This document shows, one piece after another, positions 17,069 to 27,200 of a stretch of 64,000 nucleotides of DNA. A program made the translations under genes and the position numbers. Source of the DNA: Pelagibacterales bacterium SAG-MED39. Its GTDB lineage: Bacteria; Pseudomonadota; Alphaproteobacteria; Pelagibacterales; Pelagibacteraceae. The stretch is from NCBI GenBank assembly GCA_014653625.1, contig JACWEI010000001.1, positions 1 through 64,000 on the forward strand, given 5' to 3'. Below the pieces are notes generated by a model. That model saw only the letters and a program-made list of their open reading frames with translations, did no database searches and was not told the DNA's origin. Position 1 is the first letter of the stretch. Every line of letters begins with the position of its first letter.

Positions 17069-17374
17069 TTAGAAACACCCTTTTGTAACGAAGCCAATTA
17101 CTATTCCATTGGTATTTATTTCAAATTTTCTTTCACAGGAAATACCATATTTTTTTGTTTTATATATTATTTCCATATTCCCTTTCTCATTTTTATAATC
17201 CTCGGTAGGTTTTCCAAGGTCTATTTTGAGCTCACTTAATGATTTGCCGATATATTTGCTTAATTTTTGATTTTCTTTTTCCACAATAGAATCAGTTTTA
17301 TTTTTAATTGTTTGACAGTTCGATAAGATAAAACTTAAAGAAAGAATTAGGATAATTATTTTGAATTTTTTCAC
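17069..17374 (-). CDS. Small outer-membrane-type lipoprotein, SmpA/OmlA-like
   Basis: 101 aa. The lipoprotein signal peptide MKKFKIIILILSLSFILSNC ends at a lipobox (LSNC). The mature part has a coil (TIKNKTDSIVEKENQKLSKY), then IGKSLSELKIDLGKPTEDYKNEKGNMEIIYKTKKYGISCERKFEI. The leading 'GKSLSELKIDLGKPT' followed by a beta-sheet is the small BamE/SmpA-type pattern found in many envelope lipoproteins. It is too short and divergent to call BamE. A role in the cell envelope is inferred only. Confidence 0.65.
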   Translation of the reverse strand: MKKFKIIILILSLSFILSNCQTIKNKTDSIVEKENQKLSKYIGKSLSELKIDLGKPTEDYKNEKGNMEIIYKTKKYGISCERKFEINTNGIVIGFVTKGCF

Positions 17375-17500
17375 ATTTTTATATTAACAGTGAAATTGTA
17401 GCGTAAATATAAACTTTTAAGTTGTATATTGTGAATAAAGCAACATTTTACAAAGTATTTTTAAAAAGAATCGAATACCAACATATCAATAGGAGGAAAA

Positions 17501-18811
17501 ATGTTAGAAAAATATTTTGAATATAAAAAACATAAAACAAACTTTAAAACTGAGGTAATTGCTGGAGTTACAACTTTTTTAACAATGGCATACATCATGT
17601 TTTTAAACCCTTTCATACTTTCTGGTGAGTTTGCTGGACCCGAAAAAGGTTTTTTTGATTTTGGAGCAGTTTTTACAGCCACAATTGTAGCAACTGCATT
17701 AGCTTGTTTCATAATGGCTTTTTATGGAAAAACTTGGCCAATTGGTCTCGCCCCTGGGATGGGAATCAATGCATTTGTGGCATTTGGAGTCGTAGCAGGT
17801 ATGGGCTATACACCTCAAGCGGCATTAGGAGCTGTTTTAGTTGCAGGTATATTATTTTTAATTATCTCTCTTACTCCAATTAGAGCATGGTTAATTAATT
17901 CAATTCCTAGAAGTTTAAAACTTGGTATTGGAGCTGGAATTGGTTTGTTCTTAGCTATAATTGGCCTAGAAATAATGGGAGTAGTTGCTGATCATCCAGT
18001 AACCCTAGTGACTTTAGGAGATATAAAAAATCCATTAATAATCTTAGGCTGTTTAGCGTTTGTGTCTATGATTGTTATGGAAAAACTAAACATAAAAGGA
18101 AATATAATTATTGGTATTATTGCTTTTAGTATTATTGCTTGGGGATCAGGGCTAGCAAAATTTAATGGTGTTGTGGGAAGTATTCCTCCAATGACATATT
18201 TAATGGATTTTGATTTGACAGCCGCATTCACTGCTGGAATGTCAACAGTAATATTTACTCTTTTGTTTATAGATTTTTTTGATACTGCCGGAACTTTAAC
18301 GTCAGTAGCCAATGTTGCCGGAAAAGTTGATAAAAATGGGAAAGTTCAAGATATAGAAAAAGCTATGATGTCTGATAGTGTTGGAACAGTTGCAGGTGCT
18401 CTAATGGGTACTACTACAGTAACAAGTTACGTAGAATCTGGTGCTGGAGTTAAAGCTGGTGGCAGAACCGGAATGACTTCTTTAGTTATTGGAGTATTAT
18501 TTTTAGCTTGTTTGTTTCTTTCGCCACTTGCTACAAGTCTACCAAAAGAAATAGATGGGGCAGCGCTTCTCTATGTGGCTGTATTATTTGTAAGAAATAT
18601 TACTGATATAGAATGGGATGACATTGGAGAGTCTGCACCGGCTGTCTTAGCTATGATTGCAATGCCCTTAACATACAGTATAAGTAATGGTATTGCGCTG
18701 GCATTTATTTCTTACGCTTTAATCAAAATATTTACTGGAAAGTTTTCTTCAACTTCCCCTGCAATTTGGGTTATCGCTATTTTAAGTTTTATAAGTTTTG
18801 TTGTTGCTTAA
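17501..18811 (+). CDS. NCS2-family purine permease (AzgA/PbuG type)
   Basis: 436-aa inner-membrane transporter with about 12-14 hydrophobic segments. The opening (FKTEVIAGVTTFLTMAYIMFLNPFILS), GLAPGMGINAFVAFGVV, FFDTAGTLTSVA and TTTVTSYVESGAGVKAGGRTG are signatures of the AzgA/PbuG (COG2252) branch that imports adenine, guanine or hypoxanthine. A good Shine-Dalgarno (AGGAGG, 17491-17496) precedes ATG 17501. The convergent neighbour is a purine phosphoribosyltransferase, so uptake and salvage sit side by side. No purine riboswitch is visible in the 126-bp leader. Confidence 0.9.
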   Translation: MLEKYFEYKKHKTNFKTEVIAGVTTFLTMAYIMFLNPFILSGEFAGPEKGFFDFGAVFTATIVATALACFIMAFYGKTWPIGLAPGMGINAFVAFGVVAGMGYTPQAALGAVLVAGILFLIISLTPIRAWLINSIPRSLKLGIGAGIGLFLAIIGLEIMGVVADHPVTLVTLGDIKNPLIILGCLAFVSMIVMEKLNIKGNIIIGIIAFSIIAWGSGLAKFNGVVGSIPPMTYLMDFDLTAAFTAGMSTVIFTLLFIDFFDTAGTLTSVANVAGKVDKNGKVQDIEKAMMSDSVGTVAGALMGTTTVTSYVESGAGVKAGGRTGMTSLVIGVLFLACLFLSPLATSLPKEIDGAALLYVAVLFVRNITDIEWDDIGESAPAVLAMIAMPLTYSISNGIALAFISYALIKIFTGKFSSTSPAIWVIAILSFISFVVA

Positions 18812-18822
18812 ATAAATTTATT

Positions 18823-18850
18823 AATAGGGCTAGTTTAATCTAGCCCTATT
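18823..18850. terminator. Bidirectional terminator between purine permease and phosphoribosyltransferase
   Basis: AATAGGGCTAG and CTAGCCCTATT form an 11-bp perfect stem with a TTTAAT loop, followed on the plus strand by TATTTTTTT. The hairpin overlaps the stop codon (18846-18848) of the convergent phosphoribosyltransferase, so it may serve both genes. Confidence 0.85.
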
Positions 18851-19382
18851 TATTTTTTTCAATAATTTCTTTAATTGATAATTCTTCATAGTGTTCGGTA
18901 GGTTGAACTATCCATGGATCTGAGCTTAATCTTACTGGGCAAAAATCCGGTTCAAATTTAGAGGATTTCTTTTTCCATAAACAAGCTGTTTTAACTTCTT
19001 TTATAAATTCTTTAGTGGGTCCATAACTTTTTAACCATTCAATACTTTTATTGAGTGTCAAACCAGTATCTGATAAATCATCAATCAACAAAACTTTATT
19101 AAAATCTTTTTCATTAGCCAATGAACTTATTTCTCTAGCAAACATAAGTTGTCCTTGTTTATCTTCCATGCCCTTTCCCGTATAACTCTGAATAACTATA
19201 TAGGCTATTGGTAATTTTAAAATTCTTGATAAAATATCTATAATAGGTGCAGCCCCTCTCATAATACCTACTAGAACAGTAGGTTTATAGTTGTTATGAA
19301 TTTGTATTGCTAACTTTTCAACAATTTGGGTATACTCTTTAAAATTGATAATTAATTTTTCTGCCATGGAGTTTTTTATCAT
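18846..19382 (-). CDS. Purine phosphoribosyltransferase (Gpt/hypoxanthine type)
   Basis: Converts a free purine base and PRPP to the nucleotide. The PRPP-binding motif VLLIDDLSDTGLTL is clear, and GIMRGAAPIIDILSRIL supplies the N-terminal loop. The C-terminal WIVQPTEHYEEL resembles the base-recognition hood of xanthine-guanine enzymes. 178 aa from ATG 19382; an ATG at 19367 (MAEKLIINF) is an equally possible start giving 173 aa. The gene faces the purine permease, so salvage of imported purine is the likely role. Base preference cannot be told from the sequence. Confidence 0.85.
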   Translation of the reverse strand: MIKNSMAEKLIINFKEYTQIVEKLAIQIHNNYKPTVLVGIMRGAAPIIDILSRILKLPIAYIVIQSYTGKGMEDKQGQLMFAREISSLANEKDFNKVLLIDDLSDTGLTLNKSIEWLKSYGPTKEFIKEVKTACLWKKKSSKFEPDFCPVRLSSDPWIVQPTEHYEELSIKEIIEKNK

Positions 19383-19414
19383 ATTGAAATAATTAAAAAA
19401 GATTAAAAATAATT

Positions 19415-20308
19415 ATGAAAATATTTGATTGTTTTATGTATTTTGATGAAGACTTAGTTCTTGATTTAAGATTAAATACTTTAAATAAATTTGTTGATCA
19501 ATTTGTTATTGTGGAGTCAGCTTTCAATCATAATGGTGAGAAACGAAGGCCATTATTCGATATTGGAAAATTTAAAAAGTTCAAAGATAAAATAAATTAT
19601 ATACTTGTAGAGGAGGAACCAACAAATTTAAAAGAAGTGCTCAATTATGATAAGCCAAAGAAAAAAATAAATAAACAAATTATGAATGCCTTAAAAAGGG
19701 AGAACCATCAAAGAAATTTGATAGTTAAAGGTTTAGAAGATGCTGATGATGAAGATTGGATAATCGTATCTGATTTAGATGAAATACCAAATTTAGAAAC
19801 ACATAATTTAAAAAAAAAAAGAAATAAATTTGTATTTTTTAGACAATTGATGATTTACTATAAACTTAATTTGGCTCTTAAAGATTTTCCTTGGATAGGT
19901 TCCAAAGCCTGTAGAAAAAAAGATCTTATGTCACCTCAGTGGTTAAGAAACATTAAAGATAGAAATTACTCTTGGTGGCGATTTGATACAATATTTTCTA
20001 ATACAAAATACTCAGATATTGAGATGATCAATGAAGGTGGATGGCATTTTTCATATATCAAAAGTCCGGAAAATATTGAAAAAAAATTAAAATCTTATTT
20101 ACACCATTTAGAATACGAACAAAGCCCTTTAGGAATAACAAAAATAAAAGAATTAATTAAAAAAAAACGAACTGTATATAATCTTAAAGCTGACTCTAGA
20201 TCTAATAAATTCAATCAAGAAAACACTCTCGAAAAACTAGATATTAATTATTTACCTAGATATGTTAAAGATAATTTAATCAAATTTAACGATTGGATAG
20301 AAAAATGA
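19415..20308 (+). CDS. Glycosyltransferase family 17
   Basis: 297 aa. The N-terminus MKIFDCFMYFDEDLVLDLRLNTLNKFVDQFVIVESAFNHNGEKR matches GT17 (beta-1,4-N-acetylglucosaminyltransferase III-like) proteins, which also occur in bacteria and phages with unknown acceptors. EDWIIVSDLDEIPN carries the metal-binding DxD-type motif, and GGWHFSYIKSPENIEKKLKSY follows. It is probably cytoplasmic and involved in surface glycan synthesis. The stop overlaps the start of the DUF1330 gene (ATGA), so the two are translationally coupled although no functional link is known. Confidence 0.85.
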   Translation: MKIFDCFMYFDEDLVLDLRLNTLNKFVDQFVIVESAFNHNGEKRRPLFDIGKFKKFKDKINYILVEEEPTNLKEVLNYDKPKKKINKQIMNALKRENHQRNLIVKGLEDADDEDWIIVSDLDEIPNLETHNLKKKRNKFVFFRQLMIYYKLNLALKDFPWIGSKACRKKDLMSPQWLRNIKDRNYSWWRFDTIFSNTKYSDIEMINEGGWHFSYIKSPENIEKKLKSYLHHLEYEQSPLGITKIKELIKKKRTVYNLKADSRSNKFNQENTLEKLDINYLPRYVKDNLIKFNDWIEK

Positions 20309-20595
20309 GCAAAGGTTATATTGTTTGTGTTTATGAAAGTATAAATGATGATAATGCTTTAAAGAATTATGCAATAAAAGCCAAAGAAGCAGTCAAAAAA
20401 TATAATGGAAAGTTCCTAATAAGAGGAGGACAAAATATTGTTACTGAAGGTCGAGAATTTATAAGAACTGCAGTATTAGAATTTTCTTCTTTCGAAAAAG
20501 CAAAAGAATTTTTTTATTCTTCAGAATATCAAGCAGCACACGAATTACTAAAAGATACTGTTATTAGAAATCATCAAATTGTAGAGGGAAATTAA
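20305..20595 (+). CDS. DUF1330 family protein
   Basis: 96 aa from ATG 20305, which overlaps the preceding TGA as ATGA (the track's 20293 is a TTG). The sequence (GYIVCVYESINDDNALKNYAIKAKEAVKKYNGKFLIRGGQNIVTEG... EFSSFEKAKEFFYSSEYQAAHELLKDTVIRNHQIVEG) matches the dimeric alpha-beta barrel DUF1330 family. These small proteins are widespread in alphaproteobacteria, with no established reaction. Its end overlaps the convergent alkA-type gene by 4 bp. Confidence 0.85.
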   Translation: MSKGYIVCVYESINDDNALKNYAIKAKEAVKKYNGKFLIRGGQNIVTEGREFIRTAVLEFSSFEKAKEFFYSSEYQAAHELLKDTVIRNHQIVEGN

Positions 20596-21227
20596 TATTG
20601 AATAGGTTCTGGATCAATACTTCTCCATAAATACCATGTAGCAACAGAACAATATGGGGAGAATCTTTTTTGTAAAATTTTGACAAATCTATCTGGTGGT
20701 AAATATTTTTTTTTGTAATTTTTTGATATAGCTCTTAAAAGTCCAATATCTTGTATCGGCCAGATATCTGACCTATTATAAGTAAACAACAGTATCATTT
20801 CTGCTGACCATCTTCCTATTTGTTTCAAATTAGATAAATACAGAATCGCTTGCTCATCATTCATTTTACTAATCAATTTTGGATTAAAAGATTTATTTAA
20901 TATTTGTTTAGATAAATTTTTAATTCCTGATATTTTTTGTCTACTTAAACCACAACTTTTCAATTGTGCTGTTGTCAATTTTAAAACTACTTTTGCTTTT
21001 ATCTTATTCTTACATTTTTTTTTAAATTTAAGAAAAACAGAATTAGCAGCGATAACACTTATTTGTTGTCCAATGATACTTTTACATAATGAATAAAATA
21101 TATCTTTTCGAGTTGTTAGTATAGTTTCAGAAGGACTTTTATATCTTGCAATCAAATTTGATAATATTGTATCTTTCTTTGAAAGATATTTTTTAGCCTT
21201 ATTCCAATATTTTGGTACCTTAGTCAT
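20592..21227 (-). CDS. DNA-3-methyladenine glycosylase II (AlkA-type, HhH-GPD)
   Basis: Base-excision repair enzyme that removes alkylated purines from DNA. 211 aa, with a GQQISVIAANSVFLKF helix, then helix-hairpin-helix and GPD signatures: LKQIGRWSAEMILLF followed by the catalytic aspartate in WPIQDIGLLRAI. It lacks the N-terminal TATA-like domain of E. coli AlkA, like many short bacterial MAG-type enzymes. Its first codons overlap the end of the upstream EamA transporter gene by 8 bp, so they probably form one transcript. Confidence 0.88.
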   Translation of the reverse strand: MTKVPKYWNKAKKYLSKKDTILSNLIARYKSPSETILTTRKDIFYSLCKSIIGQQISVIAANSVFLKFKKKCKNKIKAKVVLKLTTAQLKSCGLSRQKISGIKNLSKQILNKSFNPKLISKMNDEQAILYLSNLKQIGRWSAEMILLFTYNRSDIWPIQDIGLLRAISKNYKKKYLPPDRFVKILQKRFSPYCSVATWYLWRSIDPEPIQY

Positions 21228-22104
21228 TTATTGATTTTGAAGTAATTATGCTTTTCTTGTAAATTTCCCTTCTGAAAATTATTAATGTTGAAATTATAAC
21301 TAAAAAAGAGCCTACCAATGTTTTAATTGTTGGTATTTCATTCCAAATAAAATAACCAAAAATTATTGCAAAGACTAAGGCTAAATATTTTAAAGGTGTA
21401 ACCAAAGACACTTCGGCATATTTATAAGATTGACTTAACCATAAATTTGCAACCCCACCAAAAATACCAACTAATGATAATAATATAAAATCATAAAAAT
21501 TAGGTAATACCCAACCTTGTGAGATAGTCAAAAGACTTAATAAAGTTATAGAAAGAGAAAAATAAAAAGAAATTAACCAAACAGGTTCTGTAGATGACAA
21601 TTGCCTTATAGTTATAGCAACATAAGATAATCCTAAACAAAAAATTACAGGAAAAATATAATATATATTCAGCGCACTTATTCCTGGTTCAGTTATAATT
21701 AAAATACCAATAAAGCCTATTAGCACAGCCAACCACCTAAAAATACCAACTTTTTCGCTTAATAAAAATATTGATAAAATAGTTGTAAATATTGGAGCTG
21801 CAAAAGAAATACTTACTACTGTAGCAAGTGGTAGTTCTCTTAAAGCAATAAAAATTGAAACAAGGGCTATTAAACCTGATAAGCATCTCAGTAAATGTAG
21901 TCCAGGTCTATTTGTTTGGTAAAAATTATATAGCCTTTCTCTTGGTATTATGAAGAAATAAAAAACAATCCCAAAAAAACCTCTAAAAAATAATACTTGT
22001 CCAATCGGGTAGTCTATAGACCATTTTACTATAATATCCATTAAAGAAAATGCGCAAATGGATATAAACATGTACAAAAATCCTAATTGATTTTTACTTA
22101 GCAT
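21220..22104 (-). CDS. EamA/DMT-family transporter
   Basis: 294-aa inner-membrane protein with ten hydrophobic segments in two EamA repeats (first: FLYMFISICAFSLMDIIVKW... TILSIFLLSEKVGIFRWLAVLIGFIGILI; second ending LVTPLKYLALVFAIIFGYFIWNEIPTIKTLVGSFLVIIST). It belongs to the drug/metabolite transporter superfamily, often exporters of amino acids or metabolites. SAR11 genomes carry several of these, and the substrate cannot be inferred. It shares a transcript with the AlkA-type gene. Confidence 0.88.
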   Translation of the reverse strand: MLSKNQLGFLYMFISICAFSLMDIIVKWSIDYPIGQVLFFRGFFGIVFYFFIIPRERLYNFYQTNRPGLHLLRCLSGLIALVSIFIALRELPLATVVSISFAAPIFTTILSIFLLSEKVGIFRWLAVLIGFIGILIITEPGISALNIYYIFPVIFCLGLSYVAITIRQLSSTEPVWLISFYFSLSITLLSLLTISQGWVLPNFYDFILLSLVGIFGGVANLWLSQSYKYAEVSLVTPLKYLALVFAIIFGYFIWNEIPTIKTLVGSFLVIISTLIIFRREIYKKSIITSKSIND

Positions 22105-22139
22105 ATGAATAATTTGTAAATTAATTTAAATCATAATCA

Positions 22140-22583
22140 ATGGAAATAGCAGTTTTAGCATTAGGATGTTTTTGGGGGCCTGAAATAAAATTTAGTAAAA
22201 TTGAAGGTATTATCAAAACTGAAGTCGGATATTGTGGGGGTAATAATCCCACAACAAATTATAAAGAAGTTTGTAGTGGTGACACAAACCATGCAGAAGT
22301 TGTAAAACTTGATTTTGATGAAAAAATTATAACTTATGAAAAAATCTTAAGGATCTTCTTTCGGATGCATGATCCAACAACTTTAAACTCTCAGGGACCA
22401 GATTTTGGAACTCAGTATAGAAGTGAGATATTCTATCTGAATGATAATCAAAAATTAGTGGCAGAAAAAGTATTAAATGATGTGAATGAAAGATTATCTG
22501 GAAAAGTCGTTACAAATATTTCTTTGTTAAAAAATTACTGTCCTGCAGAAGAATATCATCAAAAATATTTAGAAAAAAGATAA
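22140..22583 (+). CDS. msrA: Peptide methionine sulfoxide reductase MsrA
   Basis: Reduces the S-epimer of methionine sulfoxide in oxidised proteins. The catalytic cysteine is in LALGCFWGPE near the N-terminus. Downstream are GYCGGNNPTTNYKEVCSGDTNHAEVV, FFRMHDPTTLNSQGPDFGTQYRS and the C-terminal NYCPAEEYHQKYL. At 147 aa it lacks the longer ends of E. coli MsrA but keeps the whole catalytic domain. Only 1 bp separates it from the sulfurtransferase gene. No msrB is present in the window. Confidence 0.95.
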   Translation: MEIAVLALGCFWGPEIKFSKIEGIIKTEVGYCGGNNPTTNYKEVCSGDTNHAEVVKLDFDEKIITYEKILRIFFRMHDPTTLNSQGPDFGTQYRSEIFYLNDNQKLVAEKVLNDVNERLSGKVVTNISLLKNYCPAEEYHQKYLEKR

Positions 22584-22584
22584 G

Positions 22585-23400
22585 ATGTCATTAATAGAGA
22601 CTGATTGGTTAGCTAAAAATCTTGAAAAAGTAAAAATTATTGATTGTTCCTGGCATATGCCTCAAGTTAGAAGAGATGGTTTTGAAGAGTATAAGAATGA
22701 ACATATCCCAAATGCTATTTTTTTTGATTTAGATAATAATTCTAAAAAAGGTATTGATCTCCCTCATATGCTCGTTGAAATAGATGATTGGGAAAGGATC
22801 GTATCAAAAATGGGAATTAGCAAAAATGATAAAATAATCATTTATGATAACTCAGATGTAATCAGTTCTTGCCGGTGTTGGTTTAATTTTATTTATTTTG
22901 GACATGATCCAAAATTAGTGCATGTTTTAAATGGAGGACTAAAAAAATGGATTAATGAAAATAGAGAAATTACAAAAAATTTAACAAAAATTTCAATATC
23001 CAATTATAAAGGTATTGAGAAAAAAGAATATGTAAAAACAAAAAAATTAATCGATCAAAATATAGATGTTCAAAATTTTAAGTTAATCGATGCTAGAAGC
23101 AAAGAAAGATTTGAAGGAAAAGTCTTAGAACCAAGAAAAGGACTTCGAAGTGGAAATATAAAAAATTCTTTTTGTATACCTTTCAACCTATGCTTAAATA
23201 AAGATAAAACTTTTAAAAATAAAAAAGATCTTAAAAATATTTTTGAAAATTACATAAAAAATACAAATGAAAAAAATATTGTCTTTTCATGTGGATCTGG
23301 AGTTACTGCGTGTGTTTTGGCACTAGCTTATTCTCTAATAAATGATAAGTATCACCCATGTATTTATGATGGCTCTTGGGCTGAATACGGAATGATTTAA
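22585..23400 (+). CDS. sseA: Sulfurtransferase, 3-mercaptopyruvate type (rhodanese family)
   Basis: Two-domain rhodanese-fold enzyme of 271 aa. The N-terminal inactive domain (LIETDWLAKNLEKVKIIDCSWHMP) and C-terminal active domain have the catalytic cysteine in VFSCGSGVTACVLALAY. The CGSGVTA loop is characteristic of mercaptopyruvate sulfurtransferases rather than thiosulfate rhodaneses. It probably moves sulfane sulfur from 3-mercaptopyruvate to thiol acceptors in the cytoplasm. It sits between msrA and an RND pump in one tight run of genes. Confidence 0.9.
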   Translation: MSLIETDWLAKNLEKVKIIDCSWHMPQVRRDGFEEYKNEHIPNAIFFDLDNNSKKGIDLPHMLVEIDDWERIVSKMGISKNDKIIIYDNSDVISSCRCWFNFIYFGHDPKLVHVLNGGLKKWINENREITKNLTKISISNYKGIEKKEYVKTKKLIDQNIDVQNFKLIDARSKERFEGKVLEPRKGLRSGNIKNSFCIPFNLCLNKDKTFKNKKDLKNIFENYIKNTNEKNIVFSCGSGVTACVLALAYSLINDKYHPCIYDGSWAEYGMI

Positions 23401-23407
23401 AAAATAT

Positions 23408-24277
23408 ATGAGTAGATCAAAAAAAATAATTTCCATAATATTGGTGTTTTTTTTAATCATAGCAATTGTGATTATTGGAAGAACTATGATTGGAAATCAT
23501 TTTAAAAAAAAATTCAGTAAAATACCTCCACCAGGAATTATTGTTACAAAAGTTTTTAAAAAAGAATTTTCAGGAAAAATAGAAACTTTTGGTACAGCAA
23601 TTTCAAAAAAATCAGAGACTTTTAAAATTAAAAAAAATGATCTTTTTGAAGAGTTAAAATTAAAAAATTTTATTGAAAAAGGAGAAATTTTAATAAAACT
23701 AAAAAGTGGAGATATAATAGCACCATTTAGTGGAGTGTTAGGATATACTGGTTTAACAGAAGACATACTGGTATCTAATAATATAGTTATTATTACACTT
23801 GATGATAACTCCACTATATATTCTGATATCAAAATTCCAGAAAATTACTCATCATATATAAAAAAAGGATTACCAGTAGATGTAAAAATAGCTAGCTATA
23901 GAGATAAAATATTTGAGGGTAAAGTGGACTTTGTTTCGAGTAGAATTAACGCTGACACTAGAAGTTTATTAGCTAGAATAAAAGTAAATAATAAAGACTT
24001 AGAATTAATTTCAGGATCATTGTTAGAAGTTAGTGTTAAATTTAACTTAAGAAATTCATTAAGTGTTCCTGACACAAGTATAATGATTGAAGGAGATAAG
24101 TCTTATGTTTATAAAATTAATGATCAAAATATTGCAAACAAAACTGAAATAAAAACAGGTCTTAGAAGTAACAAAAAAGTAGAAATAATCTCAGGCTTAA
24201 TAGAGGGAGACGTCATTGTAGCTGAAGGATTAAAAAAAGTTAGACCAAGTGGAAAAATAAAACCTATTAAAAAATAA
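23408..24277 (+). CDS. RND efflux pump periplasmic adaptor (membrane fusion protein)
   Basis: 289 aa. One N-terminal membrane anchor (IISIILVFFLIIAIVIIGRTMI) is followed by a split lipoyl domain (FIEKGEILIKLKSGDIIAPFSGVLGYTGL), a beta-barrel domain (DIKIPENYSSYIKKGLPVDVKIASYRD) and a membrane-proximal domain. The alpha-helical hairpin that normally reaches toward TolC is nearly absent, so the protein is much shorter than AcrA-type adaptors (about 370-400 aa). It ends immediately before the RND permease start with no gap. Confidence 0.88.
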   Translation: MSRSKKIISIILVFFLIIAIVIIGRTMIGNHFKKKFSKIPPPGIIVTKVFKKEFSGKIETFGTAISKKSETFKIKKNDLFEELKLKNFIEKGEILIKLKSGDIIAPFSGVLGYTGLTEDILVSNNIVIITLDDNSTIYSDIKIPENYSSYIKKGLPVDVKIASYRDKIFEGKVDFVSSRINADTRSLLARIKVNNKDLELISGSLLEVSVKFNLRNSLSVPDTSIMIEGDKSYVYKINDQNIANKTEIKTGLRSNKKVEIISGLIEGDVIVAEGLKKVRPSGKIKPIKK

Positions 24278-27200
24278 ATGTTTATTACTGAATTGAGCAT
24301 AAAAAGACCAACGGTATCTTGGGTTATGTCTCTTATTTTAATTATTTTTGGTTTATTTGTTTTTTGGAAATTACCAGTAAGAGAATTACCAAATGGAATA
24401 CAGCCCCCTGTTGTACAGATCCAAGTAGATTATAAATCTGCATCAGCCTCAATTGTAGATCAAGAGGTAACTCAGGTTGTTGAGGATGTTATTGGAGGAG
24501 CGGCAGGAATAAAAAATATCGACTCAAAATCTGAAAATGGAAGGAGTACAATCAATATTGAATTCGACACAAGTATTAACTTAGATAACGGTGCTAATGA
24601 TATAAGAGAAAGAGTTGCAAGAATTGTTGACAATTTACCCACTGAGTCTGATCCTCCACAAATACTTAAAAGAGCAGCTGGTTTTACTACAACTATGTGG
24701 TTATCTCTATCTTCGTCAACTTGGAGTGATCTTGAATTAGGGGATTATGCTGAAAGATTTTTAGTTGATCAATTTTCTAGTGTAAAAAACGTTGGAAGAA
24801 TAAGAGTTGGTGGATTAAGGGAATTAAGTATCAGAGTCTGGATTGATCCTATTAGACTTGCTGCCAATAACTTGACTATTAAAGAAGTTGAAACTGCCAT
24901 GAGAGGAGAAAACATAAGTCTTCCAGCTGGTACTCTTGAAGCAGATAATATTGATTTAACACTCAACTTAGATAAATCATATAATAATATCGAATCTATT
25001 AAACAACTACCAATAAAAAAGGCAGGTAATAAAATTATTTTACTATCTGATGTTGCAAAAATAGAATTTGGACCAGTTTCAGAAAAAACTTTATTTAAAG
25101 CTCAAACAAAAGATCAGATAAATTTAAAAACTGTTGGAATTGGTATCTATGCGAGAAGTGGTGCATCTACAGTTGAGCTTTCAAATGATATTAAGAAAAA
25201 AATTGTCCAAGTTAAAAAATCTTTGCCTGAGGAATTAGATTTAAGAGTTTCTTTCAATAGAGCAAACTATGTGGAAGCGGCTATTGAGGAGGTATATAAA
25301 ACTTTATTAATAGCATTTATTTTAGTTGTTCTAATAATTTATCTATTTTTGGGAAATCTGAAGGCGGTTATTGTGCCTGCTATAGCTCTTCCAGTAAGTT
25401 TGATAGCATCTTTTTTAGGTTTATATATATTTGGATTATCGATAAATATTTTTGTTCTTTTGAGTTTTATTCTCGCTATAGGAATAATCACAGACGACTC
25501 TGTCATAATGACAGATGCTATATACAGAAGAATAGAAAATGGTGAAACACCACTAGTTGCAGCCTACAAGGGTTCTAAACAAATTTCTTTTGCAATTATA
25601 GCTACAACATTAATTTTAGTAGCGGTTTTTCTGCCATTAATTTTTGTTGACGGAATTTCTGGAACTTTATTCAAAGAAACAGCAATTGCATTATCTTTTT
25701 CAATAGTTATATCTTCTTTTGTAGCATTAACATTGTCTCCAATGCTTGCTAGTAAATTTTTATATAAAAAAACATCAAAAAAAGGTTTTATACAAAAGTT
25801 TGAAAAATTTTTCATAGGTTTTTCCAATTTCTACAAGGAAACATTGGATATCATTATAAGTAAAACAAAAGCTGTAGTTTTTTTCATAATTTTAATACTT
25901 GTTACATCTGTATTGCTATTTAACTTTTCAAAAAAAGAATTGTTGCCTATGGAAGACCGTGGGGCATATTTAATTATTGGTTCAACTGATGAGGGAAGTT
26001 CCTTCGAATATACTCAAAAACAAGCTCTTAAAGTAGAGTCAAGACTTATACCACTTCTACAAGCTAAGGATAGCCCATATGCAAGATTTATAATGAGAGT
26101 GCCTGGTTTTGGAAATTCAGCTAACTCATATAATAGTTTTATAATAATTGCTTTATTAGATGACTGGAAAAATCGGAAAAAAGGACAACAAGTTGTTCTA
26201 AGAGAAGCTATAGGAAAAATAGTAACTTTACCTCAAGCAGTAGCTTTCCCCATTTCTCCCCAGTCAATAAGGGTGTCTAATTATAATAAACCAGTACAAA
26301 TGGTTGTATACGGAAGCACTTATGAGGAGCTTGAAAATATTCAAAAAAAAGTAATTCAAAAACTAAGAACAAATAAAAACCTTTCAAGAATCGGTTCTGA
26401 TTACAATCGTAACAAACCAGAGGTAAAATTGATAATTAATAAAAATAAAGCTAAAGATTTAGGTGTTTCAACAAAGTCGATAGGTGAAACACTAGAAACT
26501 CTTTATGGGGGTAAAAAAATTACTACTTTTAACAAACTTGGTAAAGAATATCCAATAGTTGTTCAACAGTACTTGTCTGATAGAAGAAACAAAGAAGGAG
26601 TTTCAAAAATATTTGTACGTTCGGAAACAAATGGAAAACTAATTTCTTTAGCTAATCTAGTTAGTTTTAAAGAGGAAGGTTCAGCAAAAGAACTAGCTAG
26701 ATACAATAGACAAAGAGCAGTAACTATATCTGCAAATATTAACGAAGGTTACACTCTTACTGAAGCAATAAAGTACTTTGAGAAAATAATGATTGATTTA
26801 GCGCCTGAAAATCAAATTGCGTGGAAAGGAAAGTCTGAGGAAATTAAAGAAACAAGTAATGAGTTATTTATAATTTTCGCTTTGGCTTTAATGACGGCAT
26901 ATTTGGTAATGGCAGCAACATTTAATTCTTTTATTCACCCATTTATAATTATTTTGACTGTGCCATTAGCTATTTTTGGTGGACTAGTATTTATTTTATT
27001 TCTCAATAGTTCAGTAAATATTTTTTCACAGATTGCACTGATTATACTAATTGGTATTTCAACAAAAAATAGTATTTTGATTGTGGATTATGCTAATCAA
27101 ATCAGAACCACAGGAAAAAATATTGAATTAGCTGTTAAGGAAGCTTGTGCAGTAAGATTCAGGCCCATCATAATGACATCACTAAGCACAATGATTGCAA

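Noticed and set aside
17036-17239. 67-aa plus-strand ORF after hsp20
   Set aside because: It spans the GC-rich hairpin and then runs antisense to the lipoprotein gene, which has a clear signal peptide and lipobox.
17375-17500. Purine riboswitch upstream of the purine permease
   Set aside because: None of the conserved loop or junction nucleotides of the guanine/adenine aptamer is visible.
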